From NCBI RefSeq assembly GCF_905163445.1, contig NC_053187.1:10106001-10170000 (forward strand): a DNA stretch of 64,000 nucleotides, read 5' to 3'. The position numbers were made by a program, and so were the translations under genes. This document shows, piece by piece, positions 34,471 through 47,589 of this stretch (positions are counted from its first letter, which is position 1; each line of letters starts with the position of its first letter). The notes under the pieces were generated by a model. It ran no database searches. It saw only the letters and a list, made by a program, of their open reading frames with translations, and was not told the DNA's origin. Source of the DNA: Pararge aegeria. Its lineage: Eukaryota > Arthropoda > Insecta > Lepidoptera > Nymphalidae.

Positions 34471-34621
34471 TCACCATCTGACAATGTCATTTAAAATTAT
34501 TAGAAGAGCAACCTGGTTAGAACAATAATTCTCACCCAAGCTTTTTTATCGATTACGTAGTCCTTTATACTATAATAGGACTTCTCTATAAGCTTTTACT
34601 AACTTTTTAAGAGACATTTCG

Positions 34622-34874
34622 ACGCCCGATTGGCGCAGCGGGCAGCGACCCTGCTTTCTGAGTCCCGTTTCTGAGGCCGTGGGTTCGATGCCCACTACTG
34701 GAAAATGTTCGGGGATGAGCATGAATGTTTTTCAGTGTCTGGGTGTTTATATGTATATTATAAGTATTTATGTATATTATACAAAAAAAATATTCATCAG
34801 TCATCTTAGTACCCATAACACAAGCTACGCTTACTTTGGGGCTAGATGGCAATGTGTGTATTGTCGTAGTATAT

Positions 34875-34905
<31 letters not shown>

Positions 34906-34915
34906 TCTCCAAGAT
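34622..34915 (+). mobile_element. SINE family A, full copy with tRNA-like head
   Basis: Box A TGGCGCAGCGG at 34631-34641 and box B GGTTCGATGCC at about 34682-34692 form a tRNA-derived pol III promoter. The body (CATAACACAAGCTACGCTTA, GGGGCTAGATGGCAATGTG) matches 17846-18085. It ends in a (TTTA)n tail at about 34870-34906. It is not a functional tRNA, as it lacks a paired acceptor stem downstream of box B. Confidence 0.8.
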
Positions 34916-35074
34916 GTCAATATACGAGTATATATATAACACGTAAAAGCTGGGCGTGAGAGAAAAAACGATTGTAATCTTTGTACGAATATTTAAAAAA
35001 TATTTCATTTTGGAGGAAATCCTTATTTGACTCGACTATAAAATGGCTATAAAATGCTCAGAAATTCAAAACTC

Positions 35075-35250
35075 TATGTATGTGCCGCCCTGTGCCTATC
35101 AACCTGAGACGTAGGTGCTGTTAAGTCACTTGTGCCGCTTACCACGCCCTTCAGACCGGAACACAGCAATGTCTCTTTGGCAGCAGGAATAAGCATAGCG
35201 TAAGTACTAACTTGCACGGACTAGCTCTGTTTCATAAGCTCTACTACTAC
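35075..35250 (-). mobile_element. Repeat family R, copy 2
   Basis: Contains CCCTTCAGACCGGAACACAG and CAGCAATG, then ATAAGCATAGC, and ends GCTCTACTACTACTA. It is the reverse complement of the order in the plus-strand copies. Confidence 0.65.
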
Positions 35251-36724
35251 TATATTTATATAAAGCACTAAGCGATTCAAGTGCCGTTTGCATTTTTGCT
35301 AGCTACACCTTTTACCATTACTGATAATTGATTTTCGCAGAGTTGTTACCCTCAGTATGTTCAAATCTCTTTCGAGAAAATCAAAGCCAACAACGCGTTA
35401 CTCGCATGCTTTGCAAGGTGTTGCTCCGTTTGTAGGCAATAGTTGCTGGAATGCTTGGGCTTGCAGATTTTAGCACGTAGAGTAAGTTAGGTAATGAATA
35501 AGCGTATTTGCCACTCATGGGGCAACGTAACAGATTTACGTACTTGTTTCCATTTATCGATATTATTTTATTATTGTGTTCTGACCAACTGAGCCTCTTT
35601 ATACTCGCGCACCAAAGGTCCAATACTCCGGTAGAAGATTATAAAAGCAAAACGATAAAAAAACAAAACAAAAAAGAGAAAGATTAGAATTATCAAGAAA
35701 GAGATTAGAATTATATTATGGAAATGCAAAAATAACTTTGTTTACACAGCTTATTGCTTAAATAAAAAAACGTCCAAGTGGCAGTCGGACTGGCACACGA
35801 AGGGTGTTGGAATGAAGGACTGATAAATCCCCACGTAAGGGTTTAATTTTTTACCATTTTGGTACGGAACCCTTAACACCGACAATGGAGTCTCCTCGTG
35901 AGATGTTGACTTTAACATCTTTTAAATATTGTATTTTTAAAATAGATATGGCTTGTTTTATTTAAACAAGCCCGTAAAAGCCTAGTAAGATTTCATTATG
36001 GCCGCCGTTCTCAAGCTAAATTTTATTTTAAAACTGATTGTGTTTGTCTGTAGAATTTTTTATAGCCATTCTTTTTTTCTTTACAAAAGATATAAACTTA
36101 GCAAGAGATTCTTATAGTTTTTGAAGTTCTTATGGCAACATAACTTTTGACTAAATTATAAATTTTATTGAAATTAATAATTATTTAAAAAATAACCAAT
36201 AACATGGTTATAAAATGAATTTGAAGCCCAATTTATTACAATAAATTACAAATTTATGTACGTGCAATTTCAACAAATTCCAAACTTACCGCGATTTACT
36301 TGGCAACACCGTACATACGTATATTTTCTTGGATGTTGGCCACACGTTTTACTCGTAGGTACCTAAATAATTGTGTTTTGTAAAAAACTTAGGCAGTCCT
36401 AATTTTTTCCAATAAATTGAGAGAGAAAGAAAGGATGGGTGCAATTCACGGTATAATGACTTCGAAGGAAGACAGTACTGTATACCAAAACCATTAATTA
36501 TTGAAACAAATATGATTGGGAAGATTTTTTTAATCTGAATAAGTGTTTGTTATAAGTTGGCGCCGCCTCTAGGGCAAGTAGATATTATCTTTGTATAGGT
36601 AAAGTTATATTTGTATGATCAAACAATCTAAAACATGATTAGTTTTTTATAATGCAAAACTTATAGGAAAGAACCTGGAACATTTAGATTTCATAAAACA
36701 GTCACTTTAGTCGCAATTATATCC

Positions 36725-38610
36725 TTTTTTTTTTTTTTTTTATATATATGGAGGAGGAAAATCCTCATGGATACCACTAACTGGCATGCCCGACTTCACC
36801 TATAATTATGGAGTGACCTGCGGACTAAAAACCTCCTCCATCCTCCACTGTACTTTCCGGTATTACACTAAGTATTCCATCAGAAAGGCAGCTGTTTAAT
36901 TCAGGCTTCGGTGTTCTGCCTATACCATTCGTCATCTTCCCGAGTTTTCATAATGAGCTTTACCAATTTACCATTTACCAACTTTTTCCCATTCATCCTT
37001 ATTCGCAAGCATTCTGGGTATAAAGTTTTTAGGCGTTAACTTGCTTCCTTTTCCTAAAGTCATATTTCTTTCTCGTTCAAACATACGGCACTCAAAGATG
37101 GCATGCTGTGGAGTATCATTTTCGCCACAATAGGGGCACTCGTCACTTATGGCTTTACCTATGGTATGCAGGTACGTGTTGAAGACACCATGCCCACTCA
37201 AAACCTGTGCTAGCCATCTGTCTACTTCTCCATGTTTGCGTTCCATCCACTCTTTAAGGTTCGGTATGAGTTCCCTGGTCCATGCTCCTTTTCCACGGCT
37301 TCTCCATTCTGCCTCCCATTCTATCAACGTTCTTCTTCTTTCCTCTTCAGGTGTATTTTTGTCTTTTCTGTATCTTCTGGTACGTTCCAAAGCCAGTCGC
37401 TCTATGGGTATTAGTCCAGCTATTACCTGCACGGCTTCTAAAGAGATAGTTCTATAGGCACCACATATTCTTATGGCAAGCAGCCTCTGAATTATTGTCA
37501 GCATTTTTTTATACTTATCCATCTTTAATGTCTTTACCCATATTGGTGCACCATATAACATAACAGAGTGGGCCACTGATGCCAGTAATTTTCTCTTACT
37601 CGCACGTGGTCCACCTCGCCGAGGCATCAGCCGGCCCAACGCTGCAGTTAGGCGTTCTGCCTTGCCCGACACCTCTTCAATATGTTTATTGAACTTCAGA
37701 CATCTGTCAAACCATATACCCCCAGGTACTTTAGTTTTTCTCCAGGTCTAACTTCTACGCCGTCTACTAGAAATGAGATTGGGCCATACCTTTTTTTTCC
37801 GCTAAGCATAATGGCTTCAGTCTTTTCGGGTGCAAGTCTAAGTCTCTTGTGTTTCATCCAGCCGCTTATCCTACCGAGTGCAATGTTGGCCTTTTTCATT
37901 AACACATGCTCTTTTTGGGCCGTCACTATTAAGGCTAGATCATCTGCGAAGCCTACAAGCTGGACCTCAGATCCCAAATCCAATCTCAGCACCTCGTCAT
38001 AAAGAATATTCCACAGTGTTGGGCCTAAAATGGAGCCCTGTGGTACCCCACTGCTTACTTCAAACGTTTTTGTCGTTCCCTTAGCATCTCTTACAACGAC
38101 ATGTCTTTGATCTAGGTAGCTATCTATAAGGTTGTACATATATTGAGGGAAGCCTCTTCTCTTTATTTCTTCGAGTATAGCTTGCCAAGGCGCTGAATTG
38201 AACGCATTCTTAACGTCAAGCATTATTAATGCACATAATTTTTTGTTACGTTGTGTGCCTTGTTTCGCCGCTTCCGCCATTGCTACAACCTTTTCAATTG
38301 CGCCAAGTGTGGACTTTCCTTTCCTAAATCCGAATTGTGTATCCGCTAAGTTGCAATGATTTTGTAGCAATTCTTCTATCCTGCCTAATAAGATTGCTTC
38401 TAGCAGTTTACCATAGCAATCTAGTAGGGAGAGTGGTCTATAACCAGCGGGATCATCAGCTTTTTTGTTTGGTTTTCGGAGCAATACTAGCTTTGCTGTT
38501 TTCCAAATGGCTGGGAAAATACCTGATTTAATCACCCCAGTCATAACGTTTTTGATCTTTTCAGGTATAATACTTGTGGCAATTATATCCTTAACAATCA
38601 TTATTTGAAC
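36725..38610 (-). mobile_element. R1-clade non-LTR retrotransposon, 5'-truncated
   Basis: On the minus strand it carries, in order, most of a reverse transcriptase, a C-terminal region with a CCHC-type zinc knuckle, a ~230-nt 3' UTR, and a poly(A) (plus-strand T run at about 36725-36742). The endonuclease and the start of the RT are missing, so the 5' end is truncated near 38.6 kb. The CPYCGENDTPQHAIFEC-type knuckle is usual for R1/TRAS/Waldo elements. Confidence 0.9.
36968..38601 (-). pseudogene. R1-like LINE ORF2 remnant: reverse transcriptase plus zinc knuckle
   Basis: The first part (38601-37696) shows RT motifs in order: PNKKADDPAGYRPLSLLD, QFGFRKGKSTLGAI, LDVKNAFNSAPW, GVPQGSILGPTLWNILYDEV and FADDLALIV (the catalytic FADD box). 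The reading then shifts by an apparent 2-nt insertion near 37712-37718. The second part (37672-36968) reads on through SKRKLLASVAHSVMLYGAPI to CPYCGENDTPQHAIFECRMF and a stop. RT would copy element RNA into DNA at the target site. Except for the frameshift and 5' truncation it is well preserved, so the insertion is fairly young. Confidence 0.9.
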
Positions 38611-39387
38611 GGCTGTAAAAAAAACTTCTTAATGGTTTTAATATTTTTTTTTTATATTAATATTCTTACTTATTCTAAACTTATCTCTATCTTTCTAAAT
38701 CATTATCAGTTTGCTTTTAGAGTATCGTAATGAAAACGGAAATCTTATTAATAAATTCCCTTATTTCCTACATACAATTCTTACATTTTTTAAAACCTAT
38801 ATATAGGTAACATAATATTGTGTTTTATTTTCGAGTTTCGTAAAAAAAAACTTTTATAGTATCTGTATGTATGTCCGTCCGCCAGTCCGTCTTGGCTTGA
38901 GGCACGAAATTATATTTACAAATTAAGTTCAGTTGAAAAATAGATAATAATGATAAATGATAAAGAATAATGACGTACATGCAATCTTGAAATTTTGTAC
39001 GAACGTAGGTCTAACAAAAGTGATGAGAATAATTCACAAAATTAATGATTTTAATTCCCTCGTTGAATTATATGGTTACGAGGTCAATCATATTCATATG
39101 ATCCATTTGTAGATTCGAAAATAGGGTTTTATTTTCTTTTCAGTTGTAGAAATATAATTTATCTCCATTACATCGGTTTGTACAGCAAAATGCACCAATA
39201 TATTAAGGAAAATAAAAAAATATTAATAAAAAATATTATATTAAATGTGTCACAGTTTGTGAAGGAAATGCAGTAATAGAGTACTGTTCCCAATAGATTA
39301 GCCTGGTGGGTTTATGCTCTAATTCTCTCTCTCTCCTAAATAGGAGAGGAGGCTTGTGCCCGCAGTAAGACAGTGTGAGTGAGTATA

Positions 39388-39715
39388 TGACGACCTCCCT
39401 GGCGCAACGGTGAGCTCTGTGAGTTTAAATAGAAGATCCCGGGTTTGATTTCCGGCAGGGGCAATTTGGGAATTTATAACTTCTAAATTTTCTTTGGTCT
39501 GGTCGGGTGTGGGGCTTTCGCCGTGGCTAGTTACCCTACCGACAAAGACGTGCCGCTTAGCGATTTAGTGTTCCGGTGCAATTTTGCGTAGAAACCGATT
39601 AGGGGTATGACTACCATTATTTCCAACAGGTTAGCCCGTTACCATATTAGACTGCATGATCAATTACCACCAGGTGAGATTGCAGTCAAGGGCTTACTTG
39701 TAGTGGAATAAAAAA
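39388..39715 (+). mobile_element. SINE family B, full copy
   Basis: Box A TGGCGCAACGGTGAG starts near 39400, and the box-B-like GGGTTTGATTTCC is near 39441. The body includes CTACCGACAAAGACGTGCCG and CCGATTAGGGGTATGACTAC and ends GGAATAAAAAAAAG. A tRNA-derived SINE found widely in Lepidoptera. Confidence 0.8.
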
Positions 39716-40332
39716 AAGAGACATAAATGTATCAGATCATAATCAGTGAAAAATAACTTGATAAATGTATAATTGGTATAACAAATTAAGTTATCCTGTC
39801 CAAAACAAAATACAAAGTCCCCAGTGGACAAGTTACTCGCACCTGGCTGTGTTTTTATACTTTCACGTATTGCTCTGTAATTACCTTTTTTTCTCAATTG
39901 GATCTCAAACACTCGTGGATATATTTTATATGTAGCACTTCTGCAGCACGACTAAAGTATCATTTTAAACATCCAACTAAATAACATCAAGATCAAATAT
40001 CATAATATGATCAAAGTTGCAACAGTAAGTAAAAAAACACAAACCTTGCAAATTTGTTCTTTGGTAAATACCACACAAGATACTTTTAGCTTCGGCAACG
40101 TGAATTAGTTACTTTTCGGTAGCTTGACAGAGCAACGCTTTAATCCCCACGCAATAACAACAGACACAGCGAATAGGGAGGTCACCTTAAGTTTTTACTT
40201 ATGCAGATCACCTCTATGCCTGCTGATGCATTTTCAAGATTAATTGAGTTGTCAAAAAGTGCAATTATGACGTAACGATCAATATCACCGAAACTCGATG
40301 CAGCGTAAATTAACTGCTATCACTATTATCAT

Positions 40333-40497
40333 CAAAATTCAAAAAATTCAAAATTCATTTATTTCAAGTAGGCCTAATACAAGCACTTTTGAAACGTCAA
40401 GTCTGTAGTGACCGTCCGTGTCCGTGTGTAGTGACTCTACCACCGGTTCGGAAGACAGATTCTACCGAGAAGAAGCCGGCAAGAAACTCAGCAGTTT
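40333..40497 (-). mobile_element. LINE 3'-tail fragment (family Z)
   Basis: AAATTCATTTATTTCAAGTA through CTCTACCACCGGTTCGGAAG to AAACTCAGCAG, nearly identical to 3596-3762. It stops abruptly at the next repeat, a typical 5' truncation. Confidence 0.75.
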
Positions 40498-40504
40498 CAT
40501 CATA

Positions 40505-40800
40505 ACAACCCATTATGGGCTTACTAAAGGGTGCTCCCACAATGAGTAGGGAGTAAGGCCACCCCGCTGGCTCAGCTCTCGATAATGTTCTCAAAGATGT
40601 GTGAATTGGTGAACTCCACACATCTTTGGGAACATTATCGAGAGCTCTTAGGCATGCAGGATTTCTTAAGATGTTTTCCTTTACCGTTGATGCAAGTGAT
40701 ATTTTAATTGCTTAAAACGCACATAACTTAGAAAATTAGGGGTGCATGGTAGGATTCGAGCTCGGCCCCCCGAAAGTAAGGTCGAAGTCCTACCCTACGG
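40505..40800 (-). mobile_element. SINE family C, rearranged copy
   Basis: The 40617-40800 part parallels 41190-41408 (CACACATCTTTGGGAACATT, TTTACCGTTGATGCAAGTGA, AAGTAAGGTCGAAGTCCTAC). The preceding 40574-40603 is an inverted copy of its start, forming a long hairpin. Confidence 0.65.
40574..40646. repeat. Hairpin, 30-nt arms, 13-nt loop
   Basis: Arms 40574-40603 and 40617-40646 are reverse complements with one mismatch. It is formed by head-to-head pieces of SINE family C. Confidence 0.9.
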
Positions 40801-41164
40801 GCTAATAAATCGACTTAACACTACATCAGCGATGCTTAAAGTATTACTAACCATGAATGCAGCAGAATAGCTAGAAAGCTATTAGATAAATTATTTATAT
40901 GCACTATTTAGTATTCAACGTATTATGTAGTAAAACTACCCTTGTTCAAGGAAACCCGTTTATAGTAAAGTTGGTTTTTTAAACTTTTCAAACCTTTAAT
41001 TTTTCCTACGCGAAGTTCAACATCTCGTTGAACTAATGAGTTGTTTTGAACAGGTATGCAGGGTACATGATATACGAACATGAGCTAAACACTTATTTGT
41101 AGTAAGATAAAATTGATTAACGCATTAGTTAAAAAAAAGGTTTGCGGGTATTTCAATTATCGTG

Positions 41165-41408
41165 AACAGGCATTTTCATTACATTGGTGGACTCCACACA
41201 CCTTTGAGAACATTATGGAGAAGTTCGAGACATGCTGGTTTCCTCACGATGATTTCTTTCACCGTTGAAGCAAGTGATATTTATTTATTATTTAGTTTAT
41301 TGCTTGAAATGAACATAACTTATAAAAGTTAGAGGTGAGTGCTGGAATTCAAACTCGGCCCTAGAAAGTAAGGTCGAAATCCTACCCACTAAGCTATCAC
41401 CGCTTCCC
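41165..41408 (-). mobile_element. SINE family C, minus orientation
   Basis: Read on the minus strand it starts GGGAAGCGGTGATAGCTTAG TGGG (box-A-like) with the box-B-like GAGTTTGAATTCC. The rest matches the 40.6-kb copy. Confidence 0.7.
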
Positions 41409-42071
41409 AAATAATATATGATATAATAAAGATAAATTTTAAATATTTCTACATTCATAATCTTCAATAATCAATAGAACTAAATAAAACTTATTACTGA
41501 ATACTTTCTATTATATATCAGTTACACGTAGACAAGATATACGAGTATTTACGGGCAGCCTTTCAAATAAGTTACGTTACCGACTGGTGCAGGTTTCCAG
41601 TGTTATCGATTTCTGCTAGTTGTATCCCAAATATCTTATCTTTGCGACCAGCATCTTCTTAATCCATTTTAAGTTTTAAGATGTAACAAAATACTTAGTA
41701 GACCTTCTTTATTTAAATTGTAGAGAATATAAAGCAAATTGAATGTTGTCTAAAATACACTTAATCGTTGATTGCATTCATTTAGGAATATTATACGAGA
41801 GGGGAAATATGAACCAGGAATTATTTAACAACTATTTAAAATTATGGTGAGAAACTTAAAACAACGGAATGAAATATTAATAATATATTTTCTTGTAAAG
41901 AAATTGTATATCAGTGAGTAAATATGATATTGCCAGTTCTCTATGGCCTAAAAAAAATGCATAGCAATTTATAGAGAAATCTTGTGCCCTAAAATAATAA
42001 ATCTGAGCCAAAATCTTCGGATGTAAGAACAGAGTTGGTAGAGTATGATCAGAGAATGGTGAGTGAGTTTT

Positions 42072-42215
42072 TGTGACAGAGCTCGTCTGGGGAAGGCCAT
42101 GCTTATTTCGCTGCCGAACAGCATTGGTGTGTTCCGGTTTGAAGGGCATAAATAACAGGCACATGAATCCTAACATCTACGCCTCAGGTGGATTAACACA
42201 GGGTAGCTATTACTA
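42072..42215 (+). mobile_element. Repeat family R, partial copy
   Basis: TGTGACAGAGCTCGTCTGGG, then GTGTTCCGGTTTGAAGGGCA, then a jump to TAGCTATTACTATATAAA, so the middle is deleted relative to 61990-62260. Confidence 0.6.
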
Positions 42216-42624
42216 TATAAAAATAAAGGATAGCACTCTAAATTGAAGCTAGTAAACTTAACTGTACGAATTCGATTTTTCATAATTATTGCCGAGTTTA
42301 AAAGCTGGCAACCTTACCTACCCGAGATACATGTCGAAAATAAACCCTAAAGTCTAATAAACGAAGCTTTGCCGCTTGACCATTTTCCCTATCAATTGGC
42401 CCTAATTAATGAATTTAAGATTAGTTAACAGATATTGGGTCCAACACTTATGTCCACCGTGGACATCCTTCAATTGAAAAGCACTAATTGTGTCCTCTGA
42501 TGGTGTTGAGAGCCGCTAAATAATTTAAACTATTAAGATTTATAAAGATCTTCGCAGCGAAAAATAGATAGGTATGTTATTCTCAACCACATTTCTGACT
42601 AAATGCTTTTCGATTTAAGTTACT

Positions 42625-42715
42625 GTTACGAAGCTGCGTAGAAACCAAGAAATAGGCATAACTGCCATACCCTAAACATTTTAGCCCGCCCTCTTAAGAC
42701 TGAATCATCATTACA
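42625..42715 (+). mobile_element. SINE family B tail fragment
   Basis: CTGCGTAGAAACCAAGAAAT and TAGCCCGCC with TTAAGACTGAATCATCATTA parallel 39588-39665. Confidence 0.6.
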
Positions 42716-43922
42716 TTAAATAAAGAGTAGCGAAATAAAAAAGTCAGTATTAGGTTTCCAAAAGAACATAATCGTAGAGCGATAAAAATGCATAGTAAAA
42801 AAGAAATGTTATACCAAGTACGTACTAAAAGAATTAATAATATAAAATAAAAACTTCAAAGGGGTCTCGATTATTAGCAGTAATTTGTGATAGGGAATGA
42901 AAAGAAAAGTAAGAAATAGGTAAGGTGAAACCTTATTAGGCCCCGTGAGGTCTATGTATGTTAGGTTTAAACTTAACCGATCTTGATGAAATTTAGTACA
43001 GAGATAGCTGGCATCTTGGATATGGAATTACGATACTTTAATTCCCCGAAAAACACAGTACCTACTGTTTTTACAGAATTAAATAAAAACCTGGGCAAAG
43101 TAACTGTTACTACAGGAGGCTTTAAAACAAACAACCACGCACAGAGCTTGGGGAACGCTGGATTATTATAAATTCAAAATTGTGTTGATTTATTTGTGCT
43201 TGTTTCACGCAATAAAAGTTTTTTTGCATAAGTGGGTGAGTGAATAAGGCTACTTGTACCTACTACATTTTTATGCTATTTACGCATCAAAAGTGCCATC
43301 TATATGTATCTACTATAATATCTGACTATATACGATTCGTATGAAATAGCTTTAAAGCGCAAAACTGGTCATGTCAAAATGGGTAAGCAGAGTTTTATAA
43401 AAGTTATTCTAATATTAGGTTAACTTATGCAGTGTACGAAATTAATGAAGCGATAAAATCTACTTATTTCAGCCTTCTGTTCTACATGCAGTAACTTTGC
43501 ATTTATGAATTAATAGTACAGTAGATGTAGAATTAGTTGGAAAAGTATAATATTTCAGGTCTAGTTTATAAATAAATAACATGTTTCGGCATAGCCGGTG
43601 TTAAAGGTGGGTCGAGCTGTATATCGAGTTCTATTCCGCTTTCAAAGAATATTAGCCGCCCCACCCCCTTAACCGTTGAGCTGTTGAGGCTATAAATATA
43701 TATTGGTTCGAAGGTTGTTAGGTGATATGCGCCCAAAGAAAAAACCTACCAATGGCTCCAGTTTCATAAATAGTTTATAGTAAAATCTGCTCAAAGAGTT
43801 ATTTATCTGTGTGATTTAAAATTTTGGATCCCAATTTATTGATATATTTTGATCATATACTCAATTATTTCATATTATTGATTATATGATCAAAATATAA
43901 TTTTTACTGTATAGATGTATCT

Positions 43923-45470
43923 TTATAAATTCAAATTCAAAATTCATTTATTTCAAGTAGGTCAAATATAAGCACTTTTGAAACGACAAGTATGTCTGTT
44001 TGTTGTTTCTGAGTTTCTCTTTTACAATTTTACAATCATTGTTCTATCTTGTCTGAGATAATAGCAGCTTGCTTCTAAGCAACCTTGTCATTATTAAATT
44101 TATCATAAGTATAGTAATCTCGATTTATTAAATGATTTTCTACGTTCTTTAAACTTATGTAATGGTAAATCTAACACTACCTTCGGTATCATGTTGAAAA
44201 AGCATAAACTCAGTCCCACACAGGTTTTCTGCACTTTTCTAAGACGATATTCTGATATCAACAATTTATGTCCGTTTCTAGTAAGTCAATATTTAAAAAA
44301 GATTAAATTATTACAAATATATTGCGAAGCTAGTGTAAGTCTACTTATTTTTTTCCATTTTAACCGAGGGATTTGCGTGATCTAAGTTAGTATATTATCG
44401 GACTGCTCTTTTGTTGTTGTATATATACATATAACAGCTGCTTTGCCTCTTAGCAAGGTCCCATAGGACATTACACTGTGAAAGTACGCAAAATACACGA
44501 GCCTAGCTGTTTAAACGTCTGTAAACTGTCTAATTATTCTGACTGCATAGACAGCTAAGCTAAGTTTACCCGCTAATAGGCATCCCACTGAAGCATGCAA
44601 TCCATGGTCACACCTGTAAAAACTGTGGAATTCTCAATTTGTATCAATTAATAATAACATTTTTGCCAATCTTCCTCACACTTAGTGTACACACTTAGTT
44701 TTTATTAGCATTTAAATGGAAGTTATTGACAGTAAACCAGTGAGACTGATGCGACATAGTTTGGTTTACATCGCAAGAATTGTCTTTATTTCTATCCCTT
44801 TTAAAAATGAGTGATTTATCATTTGCAAAAAGCACAAATTCACAAGTGCTACAGGCATAGTGAAATAGAACCAAAATTGAGCCCTGTGGGACACCCATTA
44901 ATATAGGCCTATCCTGAGACTTTGTTTTTTATATCTTTTTTGCATACCTTTTGGATTCTATCACTGAAATAAGAGACAATCAGATTACGTGCAAAGTTTT
45001 TAACTTTATTCACCAAAGCATTCAATTGCATTAAACATAAAATATAGCTTTATATTTTATGTTCAATGCAATCGAATGCATTGGAAGGATCACAAAAAAC
45101 AACAATAGCCTTCTGTGAATGTTTCCAAGCATCGTAAATATGTTTTATCAGTTCAGAACTCGCATCCGTTTTGCTACGACAAAGAACATACTGATCTTGG
45201 TGAAGAAGGTTATTAACATAATAATGTTCTAAAAGATGGTTAAGATGATTTTTTTCAAATATGTAAGATAGAAAAAGGCCTGTAATTATTTAGAGCAGCT
45301 TTATTACCAGATTTAAATCGTGGGTTTTCCATGTTACCTTAAATTTGGAAAAAAATCCATATAAACAAATTCATTAAAAATTATGGGTAAATATGGGGCA
45401 ATGACGTCAATGATACCTAGTATGTCATAGGAGATATATACCCCTGTTCACCTGTCTTTCTCAATTTAAA
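43923..45470 (-). mobile_element. Decayed LINE, family Z
   Basis: The left end, 43930-44010, has the family Z tail words. 44520-44900 parallels 52370-52810 in order and includes the GVPQGSIL box (minus frame 44695-44898, FANDKSLIFKRD). 45060-45200 still shows RT-domain protein words. Many frameshifts. Confidence 0.65.
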
Positions 45471-45759
45471 TGGTTTAATTTTTTTTTTTGTAATATCTAA
45501 TGCAGATATAAATTTAAAATTAAATAAAAGATTCTTGAATATTTTTACATGTTCGAGGATGAAGACGGATTATACTGTTTTTCATCTTACAGTTCATACC
45601 ATGTATCCCTACTTTTGTAAATTTGTAAGTACTTACAAATAGATACGTACGTAGGCTTTCAAGCAATCATATCATTATGAAATACATCAACTGTTATTAA
45701 TCTCGCTGTAATAAATGTGATTTAATACATTGTTTTAATGTGTAAATTGTGAGGTCCAC

Positions 45760-46035
45760 AATTACCCTGCTAATTAGGTAATACAAATACCACACGATTT
45801 TTTTTGCACTCTAAACTAGGATATTTAACAAATGACACAGCTTGGTTTACATAGTAAGTGCTATCTTTAATTATATCAGTTTCAGAAATTTTAGATGTAT
45901 CTGTAAACAATACAATAACAATCTCACAAGTGACATTGACATGGTGCGGCATATCATTTATAGACACCAATAACAGAAAGGGACCCAAGATTGAGCCCTG
46001 TGTTACCATAAGTACTTCCCACGAACGCACTCACG
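45760..46035 (-). mobile_element. Second decayed RT fragment, family Z-like
   Basis: The minus frame 45770-46030 has TQGSILGPFLLLVSINDMPH and a ruined catalytic box (LFTDTS in place of FADDTS). It is a separate copy, or the duplicated RT of the neighbouring element. Confidence 0.6.
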
Positions 46036-46254
46036 TGTACTTTACTAACATAAATTTAATAAAAAGCCATTTTGAGATCACAACTACAGACTTCCATTTT
46101 ATTTATTTGTATAGATTTTGAATACAATTTAAGCCAATTTTGGGAAACTTTTAGGGGCCATCCCCCTAATAAGGGGATATAAAATAAGTTGGCTTTTATT
46201 AAGCTTTGGTTTAACATTTGAGATAGGGATGCATCTTATCGTCGCTTCTATTCA

Positions 46255-47040
46255 ACTTATATTTTATCTTTCCAGAATCACTGGAAGAAACGAATGGAGT
46301 GTCAAGATAATCGGACAAATTATACGTAACATTATTATACGCTGGCGATACAACACGCGATTTTTTGGCTTCTAGTTTGCAAGGTCTACAGAAAATAATA
46401 GATAGCGTTTATGATTGTAGTACAAAATCCGGTCTAAGCATGAATCTTTTTTGATGTTATTATAAAAAATCAGGAACTGAACCCAATCATAACGATCGTA
46501 GGTAAAAAAACTAAAAAGACTTTCTACGTTAAAATATGTAAATGAACAAAGGTTAATGAAAAATGGTTACTTGGTGGTCCAGATCCTGAAATAAAGATCC
46601 GGATTGAAACTGTCAAAAAACTGTGAAAATAAAGTATTCGGCAATAAAGAGTACGGCTGTATATTAACCTGCGTATGAGAATGCTCCATTGTTATATCTG
46701 GCCGATAGTTCTAAATGGTTGTGAGACTAGTACAATTAAAAAAATACTTAGAAAAAGCTAGTTGGCTTTAAAATGTGGTGCTACCGAAGAAGCTTGCGAA
46801 TAAGTTTGGTCCAAAAATTAAGAAATAATGAAGTCCTACTACATAAAATTGAGGAAAAACAGCGTCGCGTCGGTAGAAGAATAAAAGTCGTGGCTTAGAA
46901 ATATCCGTGAATGGACTGGGATAGCCAACGTGGCACCGATTTCGTTTGGCGAAAGACAAAAAATATATATGACGAGATGACGGCCTACCATCAACAGTGG
47001 AGAAGCACCAGAAGAAGATTTAAGCTTAAAATGTAGTTAA
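46255..47040 (+). mobile_element. Decayed RTE-clade LINE fragment
   Basis: Plus-strand frames with stops read, in order, AGDTTRDFLASSLQGLQKII (RT catalytic box decayed from YADDT), KSGLSMN, DPEIKIRIETVKKL, LRMRMLHCYIWPIVLNGCET and EWTGIANVAPISFGERQKIY. That order and the CYIWPIVLNGCET-type C-terminus are usual for RTE-type elements. Frames change several times, so it is dead. Confidence 0.65.
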
Positions 47041-47589
47041 GACATGAGAATATCTCAACGACTTTTTATACAAAACTCTGGAGGAATTTAATATGAAAGT
47101 TTTATGTTTACGAAATTAGTAACAGACTTCCCTTTAGCACAGGGAAAACTAAGGGGAAAGTGGTAAGACATGAGGTGAAAACTTGTATCAAAATAAAGTA
47201 TTATAGTGAATTAAATTCGGAAGTTAGTAAGTGTTCTGCATTAGTTAGTTAGGATTTTACAAAATTGAACCTGGTGAATGTGTCCGATATTAGTGAAAAA
47301 TAAAGTATATTGCCATTTTGAATTCATACTCTAAAATATGTATTCTTAATGGCAAGGTTGCTAGAAAACAGGTTGCTTTCATTCCCCACAAGGTTTTTTT
47401 TTACTGACGAACGTTTGTCTACAATTACTCCTGATGGTGAGTGATGATGCAGGTGGAGCTTTGCCATGTTTGTCGATGAATTCGCCCCCTATGTGAGTGG
47501 CATACACTAATAGATCCCCCGTCGATCTATAACGACGAAAAATGATTGTTAAATTGAAAATTGATGACGAAAAAGTACAATTCCTGAGT

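Noticed and set aside
34622..34700. tRNA gene
   Set aside because: Box A and box B are present but no complete cloverleaf or acceptor stem, and the same sequence heads a dispersed SINE.
39395..39460. tRNA gene
   Set aside because: It is a SINE head with box A/B only, followed by SINE body and A-rich tail.
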